Shown here one piece after another: positions 46,632-55,997 of a stretch of DNA of 64,000 nucleotides. The first letter of the stretch is position 1. The number at the start of each line of letters is the position of its first letter. The stretch is from an uncultured bacterium (GTDB lineage: Bacteria > Desulfobacterota > BSN033 > UBA1163), in the NCBI GenBank assembly GCA_938002255.1, contig CALLAL010000034.1, positions 1 through 64,000 on the forward strand, read 5' to 3'. Position numbers and translations under genes: made by a program. Under the pieces are notes generated by a model. It made no database searches and was not told the DNA's origin. It saw only the letters and a program-made list of their open reading frames with translations.

Positions 46632-46970
46632 ATGGATTATTTACCCTTACCTTATGAGCGGTTTAAGAAGGAGTTTCCGGAAATCGAAAAAGCCTATGAG
46701 AAACTTGCGAATCTCTGCCATGCCACAGGCCCTCTTGATGAGAAAACCCGCCGTTTAATCAAGTTAGCGATTGCCATTGGTTCAGGCTCACAGGGAGCAA
46801 TCAAATCCCACACTCGAAGGGCAATTGCCATGGGAATCACAACCGAGGAGATTCAACACGTTGCACTTCTTAGCCTAACGACGATTGGATTTCCGAACAT
46901 GATTGCGGCCTTTTCCTATATCAACGAGGCTTTTGAAGAAGGACCAACCAAGCATTTTAGCGGCGATTGA
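46632..46970 (+). CDS. Carboxymuconolactone decarboxylase-family protein
   Basis: Small helical protein of 112 residues. KLAIAIGSGSQGAIKSHTRR and GITTEEIQHVALLSLTTIGFP are the CMD/AhpD fold signature. The redox CxxC of AhpD is absent (SQGA in its place), so disulfide reductase activity is unlikely. AAGGAGG lies 6 bases before the ATG. It is convergent with the OadB gene whose stop abuts its own. Confidence 0.87.
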   Translation: MDYLPLPYERFKKEFPEIEKAYEKLANLCHATGPLDEKTRRLIKLAIAIGSGSQGAIKSHTRRAIAMGITTEEIQHVALLSLTTIGFPNMIAAFSYINEAFEEGPTKHFSGD

Positions 46971-48110
46971 TTAGATAATTCCCATCCCTTTGAGCACAGA
47001 GAGCATCACTGCGGCAGCCATCACAGACCCCACCTGCCCTCCTGTGTTGGCTCCCATGGCATGCATGAGGAGAAAATTCTTAGGATTATATTTTTGACCT
47101 TCCCGTTGAGCAACACGGGCGGCCATGGGGTAGGCAGAAATCCCAGCGGCTCCAATCAGAGGGTTCACTTTTCCTCCGGTCAGAACTTTGAGAAGCTTCC
47201 CAAACAGAACCCCGCAGACTGTATCAAGACAGATAGCAATAAAGCCTAAACAGAGGACCATCAGGGTTTGAGGGGTTAAGAAGTTTTTTCCATCCATCGT
47301 GGCTCCGATGGAAATCCCTAAAAGGAGCGTAACGATGTTGGCAATCTCATTCTCCGACGCCTTGGTCAATCGACTGACCACTCCACTTTCACGCATCAAA
47401 TTGCCGAGCATGATCGTTCCAAAAAGGGGTAACCCTTGGGGAGCAATGAGGCCACCGATCACCGTCACGACTAAGGGAAAGAGAATTTTTGTTCTTTGAG
47501 AGACCGTTCGCTTGACAGTTCCCATGCTTATTTTTCTTTCCTCTGGAGTGGTCAGAATCTTCATAATGGGAGGCTGAATGATGGGAACCAAAGACATATA
47601 GGAATAGGCGGCCACCGAAACCGCACTAAGCAGATGGGGCGCGTATTTGGAAGTGACATAGATCGCTGTGGGCCCATCGCAGGCACCGATGACTCCAACC
47701 GCTACGGCATCCAGTTTTGAAAAGCCCAGGGCTAATGCCAGAGCCAATGTTAAAAAAATTCCGAATTGCCCTGCTGCTCCCAGTAAAAATATCCTTGGAT
47801 TTTCCAGGAGGGGGCCAAAATCGGTCATCGCACCAATGCCGATGAAGATAAAGAGGGGAAAGAGTTCTGTAGCAATGCCGGCTTCATAAATGGTTCGGAG
47901 AAATCCCTCCTCTTCCATCAACCCTGCCAAGGGGATATTGACGAGGATGCAGCCGAATCCAATGGGAAGCAGGAGCAGAGGTTCAATGTCTTTTTTAATG
48001 GCGAGAAAGAGGAGAAGACCCCCCACTCCAATCATGATGGGATTGGACCAGTGGAGATGAGAAAACCCAGCAATCAATCCATAGAGTCCGTTGACAATCG
48101 CATCCAACAT
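46971..48110 (-). CDS. Na+-translocating decarboxylase beta subunit (OadB-like), copy 1
   Basis: Integral membrane protein of 379 residues with about nine helices, related to the Na+-pumping beta subunit of oxaloacetate/methylmalonyl-CoA/glutaconyl-CoA decarboxylases. Visible are GIGAMTDFGPLLENP, IGACDGPTAIYVTSKYAPHL (with the conserved Asp of the Na+ channel) and the end HAMGANTGGQVGSVMAAAV. The GxxDGPT block has Cys where the second copy has Ala. It is immediately preceded by a tiny OadG-like gene. No carboxyltransferase or biotin subunit is nearby, so its partner must be encoded elsewhere. Confidence 0.9.
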   Translation of the reverse strand: MLDAIVNGLYGLIAGFSHLHWSNPIMIGVGGLLLFLAIKKDIEPLLLLPIGFGCILVNIPLAGLMEEEGFLRTIYEAGIATELFPLFIFIGIGAMTDFGPLLENPRIFLLGAAGQFGIFLTLALALALGFSKLDAVAVGVIGACDGPTAIYVTSKYAPHLLSAVSVAAYSYMSLVPIIQPPIMKILTTPEERKISMGTVKRTVSQRTKILFPLVVTVIGGLIAPQGLPLFGTIMLGNLMRESGVVSRLTKASENEIANIVTLLLGISIGATMDGKNFLTPQTLMVLCLGFIAICLDTVCGVLFGKLLKVLTGGKVNPLIGAAGISAYPMAARVAQREGQKYNPKNFLLMHAMGANTGGQVGSVMAAAVMLSVLKGMGII

Positions 48111-48129
48111 ACCCCCCCTCCTCCTCTTT

Positions 48130-48273
48130 TTAGGATGATTTCTTTTCTTCCTCTTTTTTATAGGGAAAGGCTTTCTTGAGTACTCCCATTAATAAACTGA
48201 GGAACCACATGGTGAGAAGGGTCCCTCCCATCCCCACAACCAGCATCGTGATCCCAAAGGTCCAGTTATCCAT
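48130..48273 (-). CDS. OadG-like small membrane subunit, copy 1 (47 aa)
   Basis: 47-codon gene missed by length cut-offs. It has one helix (FGITMLVVGMGGTLLTMWFL) followed by a charged Lys/Glu-rich tail, the pattern of OadG gamma subunits, including the V-G-M-G-x-T core. AAGGAG lies 6 bases before the ATG. It ends 19 bases before OadB copy 1. OadG anchors and assembles the decarboxylase complex. Confidence 0.75.
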   Translation of the reverse strand: MDNWTFGITMLVVGMGGTLLTMWFLSLLMGVLKKAFPYKKEEEKKSS

Positions 48274-48297
48274 AGGGAGCTCCTTTTTGCGCAAATA

Positions 48298-49416
48298 TTA
48301 TTTCATCATCGCAAGAAACATTCCGGCAGCCGTGGCTGTACCAATGACGCCAGCGATATTGGGACCCATGGCATGCATCAAAAGAAAATTTTTGGGGTCT
48401 TCCTGTTGGCCTATCTTTTGCGCTACCCTCGCAGCCATGGGAACAGCAGAAACGCCGGCAGAACCAATAAGGGGATTTATCTTCTCTTTAAGAAAGAGAT
48501 TCATCAACTTCGCAAGTAGGATGCCCCCCACCGTGCTGAAGGCAAAAGCCACCAGTCCTAAAAAGAAGATGAAAATGGGTGCAGGCTTTAAAAACTTGTC
48601 AGCCACCATGGTTGACCCAACGGCCAATCCAAGGAAGATCGTAACAATATTGAGCAGCTCATTCTGAGAGGTCTTAAGCAACCGTTCAACCACACGACAT
48701 TCTCGAAAGAGATTTCCCACAAAAAACATCGCCATCAGAGGAGCCGATTCAGGAACAATGAGAACGATCACAATGGTTCCTATAAAAGGAAAAAAGATTC
48801 GTTCCAATTTGGAAACGGGTCTCAACTGTTTCATTCTGATCTTTCTTTCTTCTTTTGTGGTGAGCAACTTCATAATGGGAGGTTGAATCAAGGGGACCAT
48901 GGCCATGTAGGAGTATGCGGCAATGGCATTGGCTCCTAACAGATGAGGAGCCAATTTGGTTGTCAGATAGATACAGGTAGGTCCATCGGCTCCACCAATA
49001 ATGCCGATGGAGGCGGCTTCTTTAATATTAAATCCCAAAAGAATGGCTCCGAAGAAAGTCACATAAACGCCAAATTGAGCAGCTGCCCCCAAGAGCAATG
49101 TTTTAGGGTTGGCGATCAATGGGCCAAAATCGGTCAATGCACCAATTCCCAAGAAGATGAGAGGAGGAATGACCTCCCATTCGAGGCCATAATGGTAAAA
49201 GAGATAGATCAGGTTTCCTTCTCCCACCAGGGGAGCCAGGGGTAAATTGACAACGAATATACTAAACCCAATCGGAACAAGAAGTAACGGTTCAAATTCT
49301 TTGGCAATGGCTAAGTAAATAAAGAAAGCACCGATCAGCCACATGATGACATGACCCAGGGTAAGGTGAAAAAAACCAGTTTTTAAAAGGATTGAACCGA
49401 TGGAAAAGTCAGCCAT
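48298..49416 (-). CDS. Na+-translocating decarboxylase beta subunit (OadB-like), copy 2
   Basis: 372-residue paralogue of copy 1 with the same helices. It shows [20 protein letters not shown], the canonical [20 protein letters not shown] and [20 protein letters not shown]. The GGADGPT form is that of characterised OadB/MmdB proteins, so this may be the canonical copy. It is preceded by a second OadG-like micro-gene and followed by copy 1, giving a tandem (G-B)2 arrangement that looks like an internal duplication. Confidence 0.9.
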   Translation of the reverse strand: MADFSIGSILLKTGFFHLTLGHVIMWLIGAFFIYLAIAKEFEPLLLVPIGFSIFVVNLPLAPLVGEGNLIYLFYHYGLEWEVIPPLIFLGIGALTDFGPLIANPKTLLLGAAAQFGVYVTFFGAILLGFNIKEAASIGIIGGADGPTCIYLTTKLAPHLLGANAIAAYSYMAMVPLIQPPIMKLLTTKEERKIRMKQLRPVSKLERIFFPFIGTIVIVLIVPESAPLMAMFFVGNLFRECRVVERLLKTSQNELLNIVTIFLGLAVGSTMVADKFLKPAPIFIFFLGLVAFAFSTVGGILLAKLMNLFLKEKINPLIGSAGVSAVPMAARVAQKIGQQEDPKNFLLMHAMGPNIAGVIGTATAAGMFLAMMK

Positions 49417-49430
49417 AGGAAAACCTCGAA

Positions 49431-49568
49431 CTAATTTTTTCGGGATGTAAACAATCGAATGAGAAGTGTGGAAATCTTAATCCCCCACATTAACAGGATT
49501 AAACCAGTAAAAACTCCACCGAAACCGAACAGAAAAACTCGAAATGCTTCTTTTATTTGCTCACTCAT
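49431..49568 (-). CDS. OadG-like small membrane subunit, copy 2 (45 aa)
   Basis: 45-codon gene with one helix ([17 protein letters not shown]) flanked by charged ends, the size and layout of OadG. It ends 14 bases before OadB copy 2. Sequence similarity to the first small gene is limited to the helix pattern, and assignment rests on size, topology and position. The start follows a weak GGA-type site. Confidence 0.6.
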   Translation of the reverse strand: MSEQIKEAFRVFLFGFGGVFTGLILLMWGIKISTLLIRLFTSRKN

Positions 49569-49713
49569 TGAAGATAATCCTCTCTCCTACGAAATCAGAT
49601 CCTGGCCAATTAAATACCTCTATCATTTAGCATCTAAATTCCAAAAAATCAACTCTAAAGTTATTTTTTTAACAAGGGCTTCTAATAAATTATCCCCTTT
49701 AAAATCAAATAGG

Positions 49714-52700
49714 TTAGGCCCTTTTGTTTCGTCTATTCTGAAATTCCTTGGCTTGATGCATGAAGGCTTCAAGGCGGGTTAGAGTATTGGTCTGTTCTTG
49801 CCCATCATAGGCCATATTAAGGATAGGAATGTTATTGTTCTCCTCTCGATAGCGTTTTAGAAGAGCACTTACGATCGTTCCTGGCATGCAGGTAAAAGGC
49901 ATGATATTGACAATCCCGCTTGCACCTCGTTTTGCAAAATCAATCGATTTCCCGATGGAGAGGATTGCTTCTCCTTCAAAAGAGGAATCGAGATAGGGTT
50001 TTGCCTTTTTAAAGATCGATCGGGTTTTAGGTTCGCCAAAGTTTCTAAGATGGCTTTTAAAAAGCCTTTCGAGGTGGTGTTCATCTCTCTTTTGATAATA
50101 ATCTGTTAGAAGGACCTTCAAGAGATTTGAAAAGGACTTTTTTCTGAGGCTTCTTCTTTTGGAGATGGTGTTGACATAGAGTATCCATTCGGTCATCGGG
50201 GCGAGCCATGCCTCTCCCCCAAATTGTTCAATCTTTCGGATTACGTCCTCGTTGCTAAACCGATTGAGACGGACATAAATCTCTCCGACAATCCCGATGA
50301 GAGGCTTGGTTCCAGGTTCTTCCATCTCCACCCTTCCAAATTCTTCTAAACTTTGAATCAGGGCCTCTTTCGGAGAAACTCCCCTACGAATGGCATCACA
50401 AACCCTCTTTAAAGACGCTTCATAGATCCGATCAGATTGTCCTTTCTCTTTCTCATAGGGTCGAGTCTCCAGAAGCTTTTTAATCAGGAGATCAACGGCC
50501 ACGATTCCCTGCCATCCCAATCGTGAAAATTGAGAACCCATAATGCCTAAATCATTGTAGAGTGTCTCGTCCTGATTCGGAGCGTAGATGGGAATATGTC
50601 GAAAGCCTAAGTCATCAAGCACCAGACGATGGAAACGATGATATTGTCCAAAACGGCAAGGCCCATTTCCGGAAGGCATGAAAAAGGCTGCCCGCTCATG
50701 GTCGAAATTAGGGTCTTTGACCAGTTTAACCATATCGCCGGTGGTCAAGATGCAGGGATAACATTCCTTCCCTGAAGTTAGTTTTCTTCCCCAGTAAAGC
50801 GTCTCCTCATTCGATTCGGGAATGACCTCTGCTTCAACGCCACAGGCTTCAAAAGCGGCTTTCAAGGCAAAGGCGCCATCATACATATAAGGAATATAGA
50901 TCTTTTTAGTCCGATCCGTCTTCGGCTTTTCCTTTCTGGAAGGAGCGAATAGGGTTGCTTTCACCTGTTTCAAGCTATCGAGAAAAGCCTCACAACGGGT
51001 AATGGCTCCTGCATCGGCACTGTGTTCATCAATCTCCAATTGCAGATGGGGCTTTCCCTTAGAAAGGTCTCTGTAAAAATGGCTGATGAACGAATCCGGA
51101 CCGCATCCAAAATTGGTGATATAGATGGCATAAAGCCTTGGATCCTCATTGATAATCTTTCCTGCCGATAGAATCTTCTGACCATATCGCCAGTACATCT
51201 CCCGAATCTCTTCGGTCGGTCGAACAGAATCCAGAGGAAGAAAATCCATTGGAATGGCAAGAACCCCCAACTCCCTTAACTTTTTAGGTAATTCCAGGTT
51301 GACTCCCGGATCGCAGGAGTTGTAAGGCCTTCCCACAATGACGATTGCCTTCTCATCAGGCTTGATCTGGTCCAGAACCTCTTTTCCTCGATTAAGGAGC
51401 GATTGGTAAAAGAGAGCCTGAAATCTCTCTGCCTTCGCCAGAGCTTTCTTGACTTGCTTGGCGTTTCGATGAAGGGATTTCCCAAATTCAGTCAGTTCTT
51501 TTTCCAGATGGTCTTTCCCAAACCGGAAATGAAGGATAGGTTGAAGGACTTCCACAGAATCCTTCTTAAAATCGATAGATGAAGGGACCGCGTAAGGAAA
51601 GGCCTGAGCATAAGGACAAGCAACACTGATCGGAATCTCAGGATGGGGTGATTTGAGGTTGACGATGCTGGGCAAGAAGATCCTCTTGACTCCTTTCTCC
51701 ATAAGGTTGAGCACATGGCCATGGCTCACCTTGATGGGAAAACAGGTTTCGGCCACCACATTCTCTACCCCTTTACGGATTAACTCCTTATTCGTTGGAT
51801 CAGAGAGAACGACACGATAACCTAATTCAGCAAAAAAAGCTTTCCAGAAGGGCATCATCTCATGGAGATAGAGGATTCTTGGAATCCCGATCTCCGGCGC
51901 ATCCTCAGGAAGAGCTTTTTCTTTTTCATACGTGGAAAAAAGCATCTTCTCTCTTTCTTCAAAGAGATCGGGAAGATCTGATCCTTTGGTTCTTTTAATC
52001 ACGTCATACTTTTCACAGCGACTTCCGTAAAAGAGAGGTCTCTCACCCTCCACACTTACCTTCCGGATAAGACAAAGATTAGAACAACCTTTACATTCAA
52101 AAGAGGTCTGTTCGTATTGGCGCTGGCTGAGATCGAATCCTTTGAACCCCGAACGCTCCCAAGTCCGCTCTTCCATGGCCAGGATGGCCACACCAATGGC
52201 TCCTGTGACATCATGATTTTCAGGGACGATGATCTCCTTCTTGAGGACACTTTCAAAGGCTGCCACTACTCCCTTATTAAAGGCCGTCCCTCCCTGGAAG
52301 AAGATCCGTTCACCTATTCGGCGGTCGCCTACCACCCTGTTGAGATAGTTCTGGACAATTGAATAGCTGAGTCCGGCAACGAGGTTATCTTTTGCCGCTC
52401 CTCTCTGTTGATGGTGGACAAGGTCCGATTCGATGAAGACGGTGCATCGTTCTCCCATCCTTACGGGTTCTTCGGCAGAAAGGGCAAGTTTTCCAAACTC
52501 TTCTTTAATCGAGATGTCTAGTTTCTCGGCCTGTTCCTCCAGAAAAGAACCCGTTCCTGCCGCACACACTTTGTTCATTTCAAAATCAACGACCACGCCC
52601 TTCTCAAGGCTGATATATTTCGAATCCTGCCCCCCAATCTCAAAGATCGTATCGACATTGGGATCGATGTGAACAGCAGCCGTGGCTTGAGCTGTGATCT

Positions 52701-53937
52701 CATTTCGAACCAGGTCTGCCCCGACAAAATCAGCCGTGAGATAACGACCTGAACCAGTGGTTCCTACACCTTTAATCTCAACCCGATCGCCAATTTCTTC
52801 CCCGAGCTCCTTTAAGCCAAGGCGAACCGCCTCAATCGGTCTGCCTGCAGTCATTAAATACCGTTTGGCGAGCACCCTCTTATTCTGATCAATGACGACC
52901 AGGTTGGTGCTAATGGACCCCACATCCAGACCCAGATAGGCTTCAATCTTTTCTGTCTTTTCCTCTCTTGTCGGGATAGAAAAAACTTTTCTCTGTTCCT
53001 CGCTTCTCATCGATGAATGACAGGGGGAGGAATGATTTGACGAAAGGCAGAGAGGCTCCAAGGGAGTTTCTTTCTCCTGGTGATGGCGTAAATATTCTCT
53101 GAGAGGGGTCAGATCGAATTTCCCTCCCTTGAAAGACGATGGCCGGTTCCGGCTCACGAGGATCGCACCAATGGCTCCCATGGAGGCAAAATGTTGTGGA
53201 ATGACAAGCTCTCCATCTGAAAGTTCCAGAACCTCCTGGAAAGCCTTTCTCATTCCGACATTGGCAGCAACCCCTCCCTGAAAGGAGACAGGTTTGATAA
53301 AGGTTTTCCCTTTGCCGATGTTACTCTTAAAATTCCTTGCCAGAGCATAGCAGAGACCGGCGACGATGTCATAATCCGGTGTGGCAATCTGCTGAAGATG
53401 AATCATATCCGATTTGGCAAAGACACTGCAACGTCCCGCAATGCGGGGGGGGGTTTTGGATTTGAGGGCCAGCGCCCCAAACTCCTCAATGGTCAGACCC
53501 AATCGAGAGGCTTGTTGATCCAAAAAGGATCCCGTTCCGGCGGCGCAAAGGGTATTCATGGAGAAGTCGCTGATTTTGAGATGACCATTCTCCACTTCGA
53601 TAAAAATCAGTTTCGAATCCTCTCCCCCAATATCAATAATCGTCCGAATTTCAGGATAAAAACGATAAATGGCATGGGCTTGAGCAATGATCTCGTTGAC
53701 GAAATGGCCTTGAAGGAGTTCAGAAAGGAGTTTCCCTCCAGTTCCGGTAAACGAGAGGCTTTGAAATTGTTCTTCAGGAACTCGGCGGAGAATCGCTTCT
53801 AAGATGTTCTGAACGGTTTTGAGGGGCTGTCCCTTAATGCGGGTGTAATGTTCTTCTACGACCTCGTCCCGATCATTTAAAATAACTGTATTTGCACTGA
53901 CGGAACCGACGTCGATGCCCAGGTAGAGTCTATTCAT
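49714..53937 (-). CDS. Fused acyl-CoA dehydratase activase (BcrAD/BadFG/HgdC type, DUF2229)
   Basis: Very large (1407-residue) ATP-dependent activase-like protein. Two ASKHA ATPase domains follow each other: one from YLGIDVGSVSANTVI at ~residue 4 and one from AYLGLDVGSISTNLVV at ~338. Each has a cluster cysteine segment (LCAAGTGSFLDQQA; VCAAGTGSFLEEQA) and a CxVF motif. DUF2229 starts at ~700 (IGIPRILYLHEMMPFWKAFF), and a HgdB-like C-terminal part (SGKECYPCILTTGDMVKL, then CMPGTIV) follows. Such proteins use ATP to drive electrons into 2-hydroxyacyl-CoA dehydratases or benzoyl-CoA reductases, but no such enzyme gene is adjacent. The start at 53937 fits the domain; a TTG 18 bases upstream is possible. 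Confidence 0.9.
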   Translation of the reverse strand: MNRLYLGIDVGSVSANTVILNDRDEVVEEHYTRIKGQPLKTVQNILEAILRRVPEEQFQSLSFTGTGGKLLSELLQGHFVNEIIAQAHAIYRFYPEIRTIIDIGGEDSKLIFIEVENGHLKISDFSMNTLCAAGTGSFLDQQASRLGLTIEEFGALALKSKTPPRIAGRCSVFAKSDMIHLQQIATPDYDIVAGLCYALARNFKSNIGKGKTFIKPVSFQGGVAANVGMRKAFQEVLELSDGELVIPQHFASMGAIGAILVSRNRPSSFKGGKFDLTPLREYLRHHQEKETPLEPLCLSSNHSSPCHSSMRSEEQRKVFSIPTREEKTEKIEAYLGLDVGSISTNLVVIDQNKRVLAKRYLMTAGRPIEAVRLGLKELGEEIGDRVEIKGVGTTGSGRYLTADFVGADLVRNEITAQATAAVHIDPNVDTIFEIGGQDSKYISLEKGVVVDFEMNKVCAAGTGSFLEEQAEKLDISIKEEFGKLALSAEEPVRMGERCTVFIESDLVHHQQRGAAKDNLVAGLSYSIVQNYLNRVVGDRRIGERIFFQGGTAFNKGVVAAFESVLKKEIIVPENHDVTGAIGVAILAMEERTWERSGFKGFDLSQRQYEQTSFECKGCSNLCLIRKVSVEGERPLFYGSRCEKYDVIKRTKGSDLPDLFEEREKMLFSTYEKEKALPEDAPEIGIPRILYLHEMMPFWKAFFAELGYRVVLSDPTNKELIRKGVENVVAETCFPIKVSHGHVLNLMEKGVKRIFLPSIVNLKSPHPEIPISVACPYAQAFPYAVPSSIDFKKDSVEVLQPILHFRFGKDHLEKELTEFGKSLHRNAKQVKKALAKAERFQALFYQSLLNRGKEVLDQIKPDEKAIVIVGRPYNSCDPGVNLELPKKLRELGVLAIPMDFLPLDSVRPTEEIREMYWRYGQKILSAGKIINEDPRLYAIYITNFGCGPDSFISHFYRDLSKGKPHLQLEIDEHSADAGAITRCEAFLDSLKQVKATLFAPSRKEKPKTDRTKKIYIPYMYDGAFALKAAFEACGVEAEVIPESNEETLYWGRKLTSGKECYPCILTTGDMVKLVKDPNFDHERAAFFMPSGNGPCRFGQYHRFHRLVLDDLGFRHIPIYAPNQDETLYNDLGIMGSQFSRLGWQGIVAVDLLIKKLLETRPYEKEKGQSDRIYEASLKRVCDAIRRGVSPKEALIQSLEEFGRVEMEEPGTKPLIGIVGEIYVRLNRFSNEDVIRKIEQFGGEAWLAPMTEWILYVNTISKRRSLRKKSFSNLLKVLLTDYYQKRDEHHLERLFKSHLRNFGEPKTRSIFKKAKPYLDSSFEGEAILSIGKSIDFAKRGASGIVNIMPFTCMPGTIVSALLKRYREENNNIPILNMAYDGQEQTNTLTRLEAFMHQAKEFQNRRNKRA

Positions 53938-54079
53938 TTTATTATACAACAACAATCCGCTGTGAATCGTCCGATTTAATTACCTATGGTAAATATTAAT
54001 AGATTCAAATTTCGGTTTTCAAGTCTAATTGCTTTTATGTTTGATTTTGGATCAATCCTGTGGTATGAAGGAAAGCGAT

Positions 54080-54358
54080 ATGGCAAATGTCAGAGCACGG
54101 ATCATTGTGGAGGGAAGGGTTCAGGGAGTCTTCTTTCGCGCCCATACTCAGGAGATGGCTGAGCTGTTGGAATTAAAGGGTTGGGTGAAAAACAGAAGGG
54201 ATGGTCGGGTTGAAGCCCTCTTTGAAGGGGATCAAAAAAAGGTTGAGCAGATGATTCAATGGTGTCACCGAGGCCCTCCTCACGCTAAGGTGACGAGTGT
54301 CCTGATTACCTGGGAGGAGTTTACGGGAGAATTCAAAGGATTCTCGATTCTCTACTGA
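54080..54358 (+). CDS. acyP: Acylphosphatase
   Basis: Hydrolyses acyl phosphates. The protein is 92 residues from the ATG at 54080 (AAGGAAAG upstream), the family's normal length. VEGRVQGVFFRAHTQEMAEL contains the catalytic Arg, and GWVKNRRDGRVEALFEGD contains the catalytic Asn. The active site is intact. It converges with a small membrane-protein gene and overlaps its end by 7 bases. Confidence 0.92.
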   Translation: MANVRARIIVEGRVQGVFFRAHTQEMAELLELKGWVKNRRDGRVEALFEGDQKKVEQMIQWCHRGPPHAKVTSVLITWEEFTGEFKGFSILY

Positions 54359-54582
54359 ATTGTTTTCGTGTTCTCTTTACTTCCTTCTTTGAGAATCCTC
54401 CGTTTCAGCTCCTTTCCCGTTTCATCCCTCTCCTTTTTGATCACTTCTTCAAGATGCTCCATCCTCTTTCCGGTCTCGGTTAAGCCCTCTCCAACTTTTT
54501 TAACAGCTTTACCACCCCCAAAGTAGATAAAAAGTAAGAAAATAAGAATTCCAACAATGACGCCAAATAAAAATCGGATCAT
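54352..54582 (-). CDS. Small single-helix membrane protein
   Basis: 76-residue protein of unknown function. One helix (residues ~4-22, FLFGVIVGILIFLLFIYFGG) is followed by a highly charged Lys/Glu-rich, probably coiled-coil tail (GKRMEHLEEVIKKERDETGK). The sequence resembles small phage-shock- or YtxH-like membrane proteins only in architecture. No partner is evident. Confidence 0.6.
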   Translation of the reverse strand: MIRFLFGVIVGILIFLLFIYFGGGKAVKKVGEGLTETGKRMEHLEEVIKKERDETGKELKRRILKEGSKENTKTIQ

Positions 54583-54722
54583 CTCCTGTGGGTCACCCCC
54601 TTTCTGGTCTCTAGCGTATCAGGAACGAATCAATTTTTCAATGGATTTTTATCAAAGAACTCCGATTGCCTTGACCGACTATGGCTCCTACATTATAATT
54701 CCGAGCAACCAAAGAGTGAAAA

Positions 54723-55991
54723 ATGTCAAAGGACAAGGGCGAGAACCCAGTGAATAAACAACCCCCAACATCCGATCCGGTTAAATCCCCTGAGGCAACC
54801 TCCTTTGTCGAAATGGGAAGAGAGAGTGGTCCAGGAATTCGCACTCCCAATCTTCCTGTTTACCGCACCTCTACAGTTCTTTTCAAGACGCTCGAAGAAG
54901 CAAAAGTCTGCACAGAGTCCGCCAACCGCGGAGAATTAGGGGCTACCCATTATGGCACAATCGGCACGCCTACGACTTTTGCACTCAGAGATGCCCTCGC
55001 TCGTATTGAAGGAGGAAGTCATCCTTGCCGGGCTGCTCTGATGCCATCCGGCCTGATGGCCATCACAACGTTGCTTCTGGCCTATCTGAAATCAGGGGAT
55101 CATCTTCTGGTTACAGACTCTGTCTATGGTCCTACAAGAGTCTTTTGCAAGGGAATTCTTGCAAAGATAGGAATCCATACCACCTATTATGACCCCACGA
55201 TTACACCGGAAAGGCTGGAAACCCTCATCCAACCCAATACCCGCATCATCTTTCTTGAAAGCCCGGGCAGTTATACTTTCGAGATTCAAGATGTGCCAGG
55301 GATCTGCCGAATGGCCCAGAGGCATGGGATCATGACCGCCATCGATAATGCCTGGGGATCGCCTCTCTTTGCCAAACCTTTTGACTGGGGTGTGGATGCC
55401 TCTGTCTTGCCTCTTACTAAATACTGGAGTGGACATGCGGATGTCCTTATGGGAGCTGTGATCGTGCGCGAAGAGCACTGGCTGCCGTTATGGAGGACCG
55501 TTCGGGAACTCGGGGTGTCTGTAGGGGGCGATGATGCCGCATTGATTCTTCGGGGGATGCGAACCATTGACGTGCGAATGAGAAGGCATGAGCAGAATGC
55601 CCTGGAGGTTGCACGCTGGCTGGAGCAACGATCTGAAGTAAACACAGTCCTATATCCTGCTCTTTCCAGCCATCCTCAACATTCGCTCTGGAAGCGTGAT
55701 TTCAAAGGCTCCAGCGGTCTCTTGTCCTTCGAACTGAAAGCCAACGTGCAGGGACATAAACCCACACCCAGGCAAATCGCTGCCCTTTGTGAGGGACGCC
55801 GTTATTTTGGAATTGGTTATTCCTGGGGGGGATATGAAAGCCTGATTTTACCTGCCTGGATTGATGCGCTAAGAAGCGTTAAACCATGGGAGGGAGGACC
55901 TCTAATCCGCCTCCACATCGGATTGGAAGACCCTGCTGACTTGATTTTAGATCTTCAAGACGGATTTTATGCAATGGCAAAGGCAATCTGA
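54723..55991 (+). CDS. metC: Cystathionine beta-lyase/Cys-Met metabolism PLP enzyme
   Basis: PLP-dependent gamma-family enzyme of 422 residues. VYRTSTVLFKTLEEAK and THYGTIGTPTTFALRDALAR match the MetC N-terminus, AIDNAWGSPLFAKPFDWGVD carries the PLP-binding Asp, and LPLTKYWSGHADVLMG contains the Schiff-base Lys. The C-terminal ICRMA... and YSWGGYESLILP segments also fit cystathionine beta-lyase rather than gamma-synthase. It would convert cystathionine to homocysteine. It may form a methionine-related pair with the convergent msrAB gene, though this is only positional. Confidence 0.9.
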   Translation: MSKDKGENPVNKQPPTSDPVKSPEATSFVEMGRESGPGIRTPNLPVYRTSTVLFKTLEEAKVCTESANRGELGATHYGTIGTPTTFALRDALARIEGGSHPCRAALMPSGLMAITTLLLAYLKSGDHLLVTDSVYGPTRVFCKGILAKIGIHTTYYDPTITPERLETLIQPNTRIIFLESPGSYTFEIQDVPGICRMAQRHGIMTAIDNAWGSPLFAKPFDWGVDASVLPLTKYWSGHADVLMGAVIVREEHWLPLWRTVRELGVSVGGDDAALILRGMRTIDVRMRRHEQNALEVARWLEQRSEVNTVLYPALSSHPQHSLWKRDFKGSSGLLSFELKANVQGHKPTPRQIAALCEGRRYFGIGYSWGGYESLILPAWIDALRSVKPWEGGPLIRLHIGLEDPADLILDLQDGFYAMAKAI

Positions 55992-55997
55992 AAGGCC

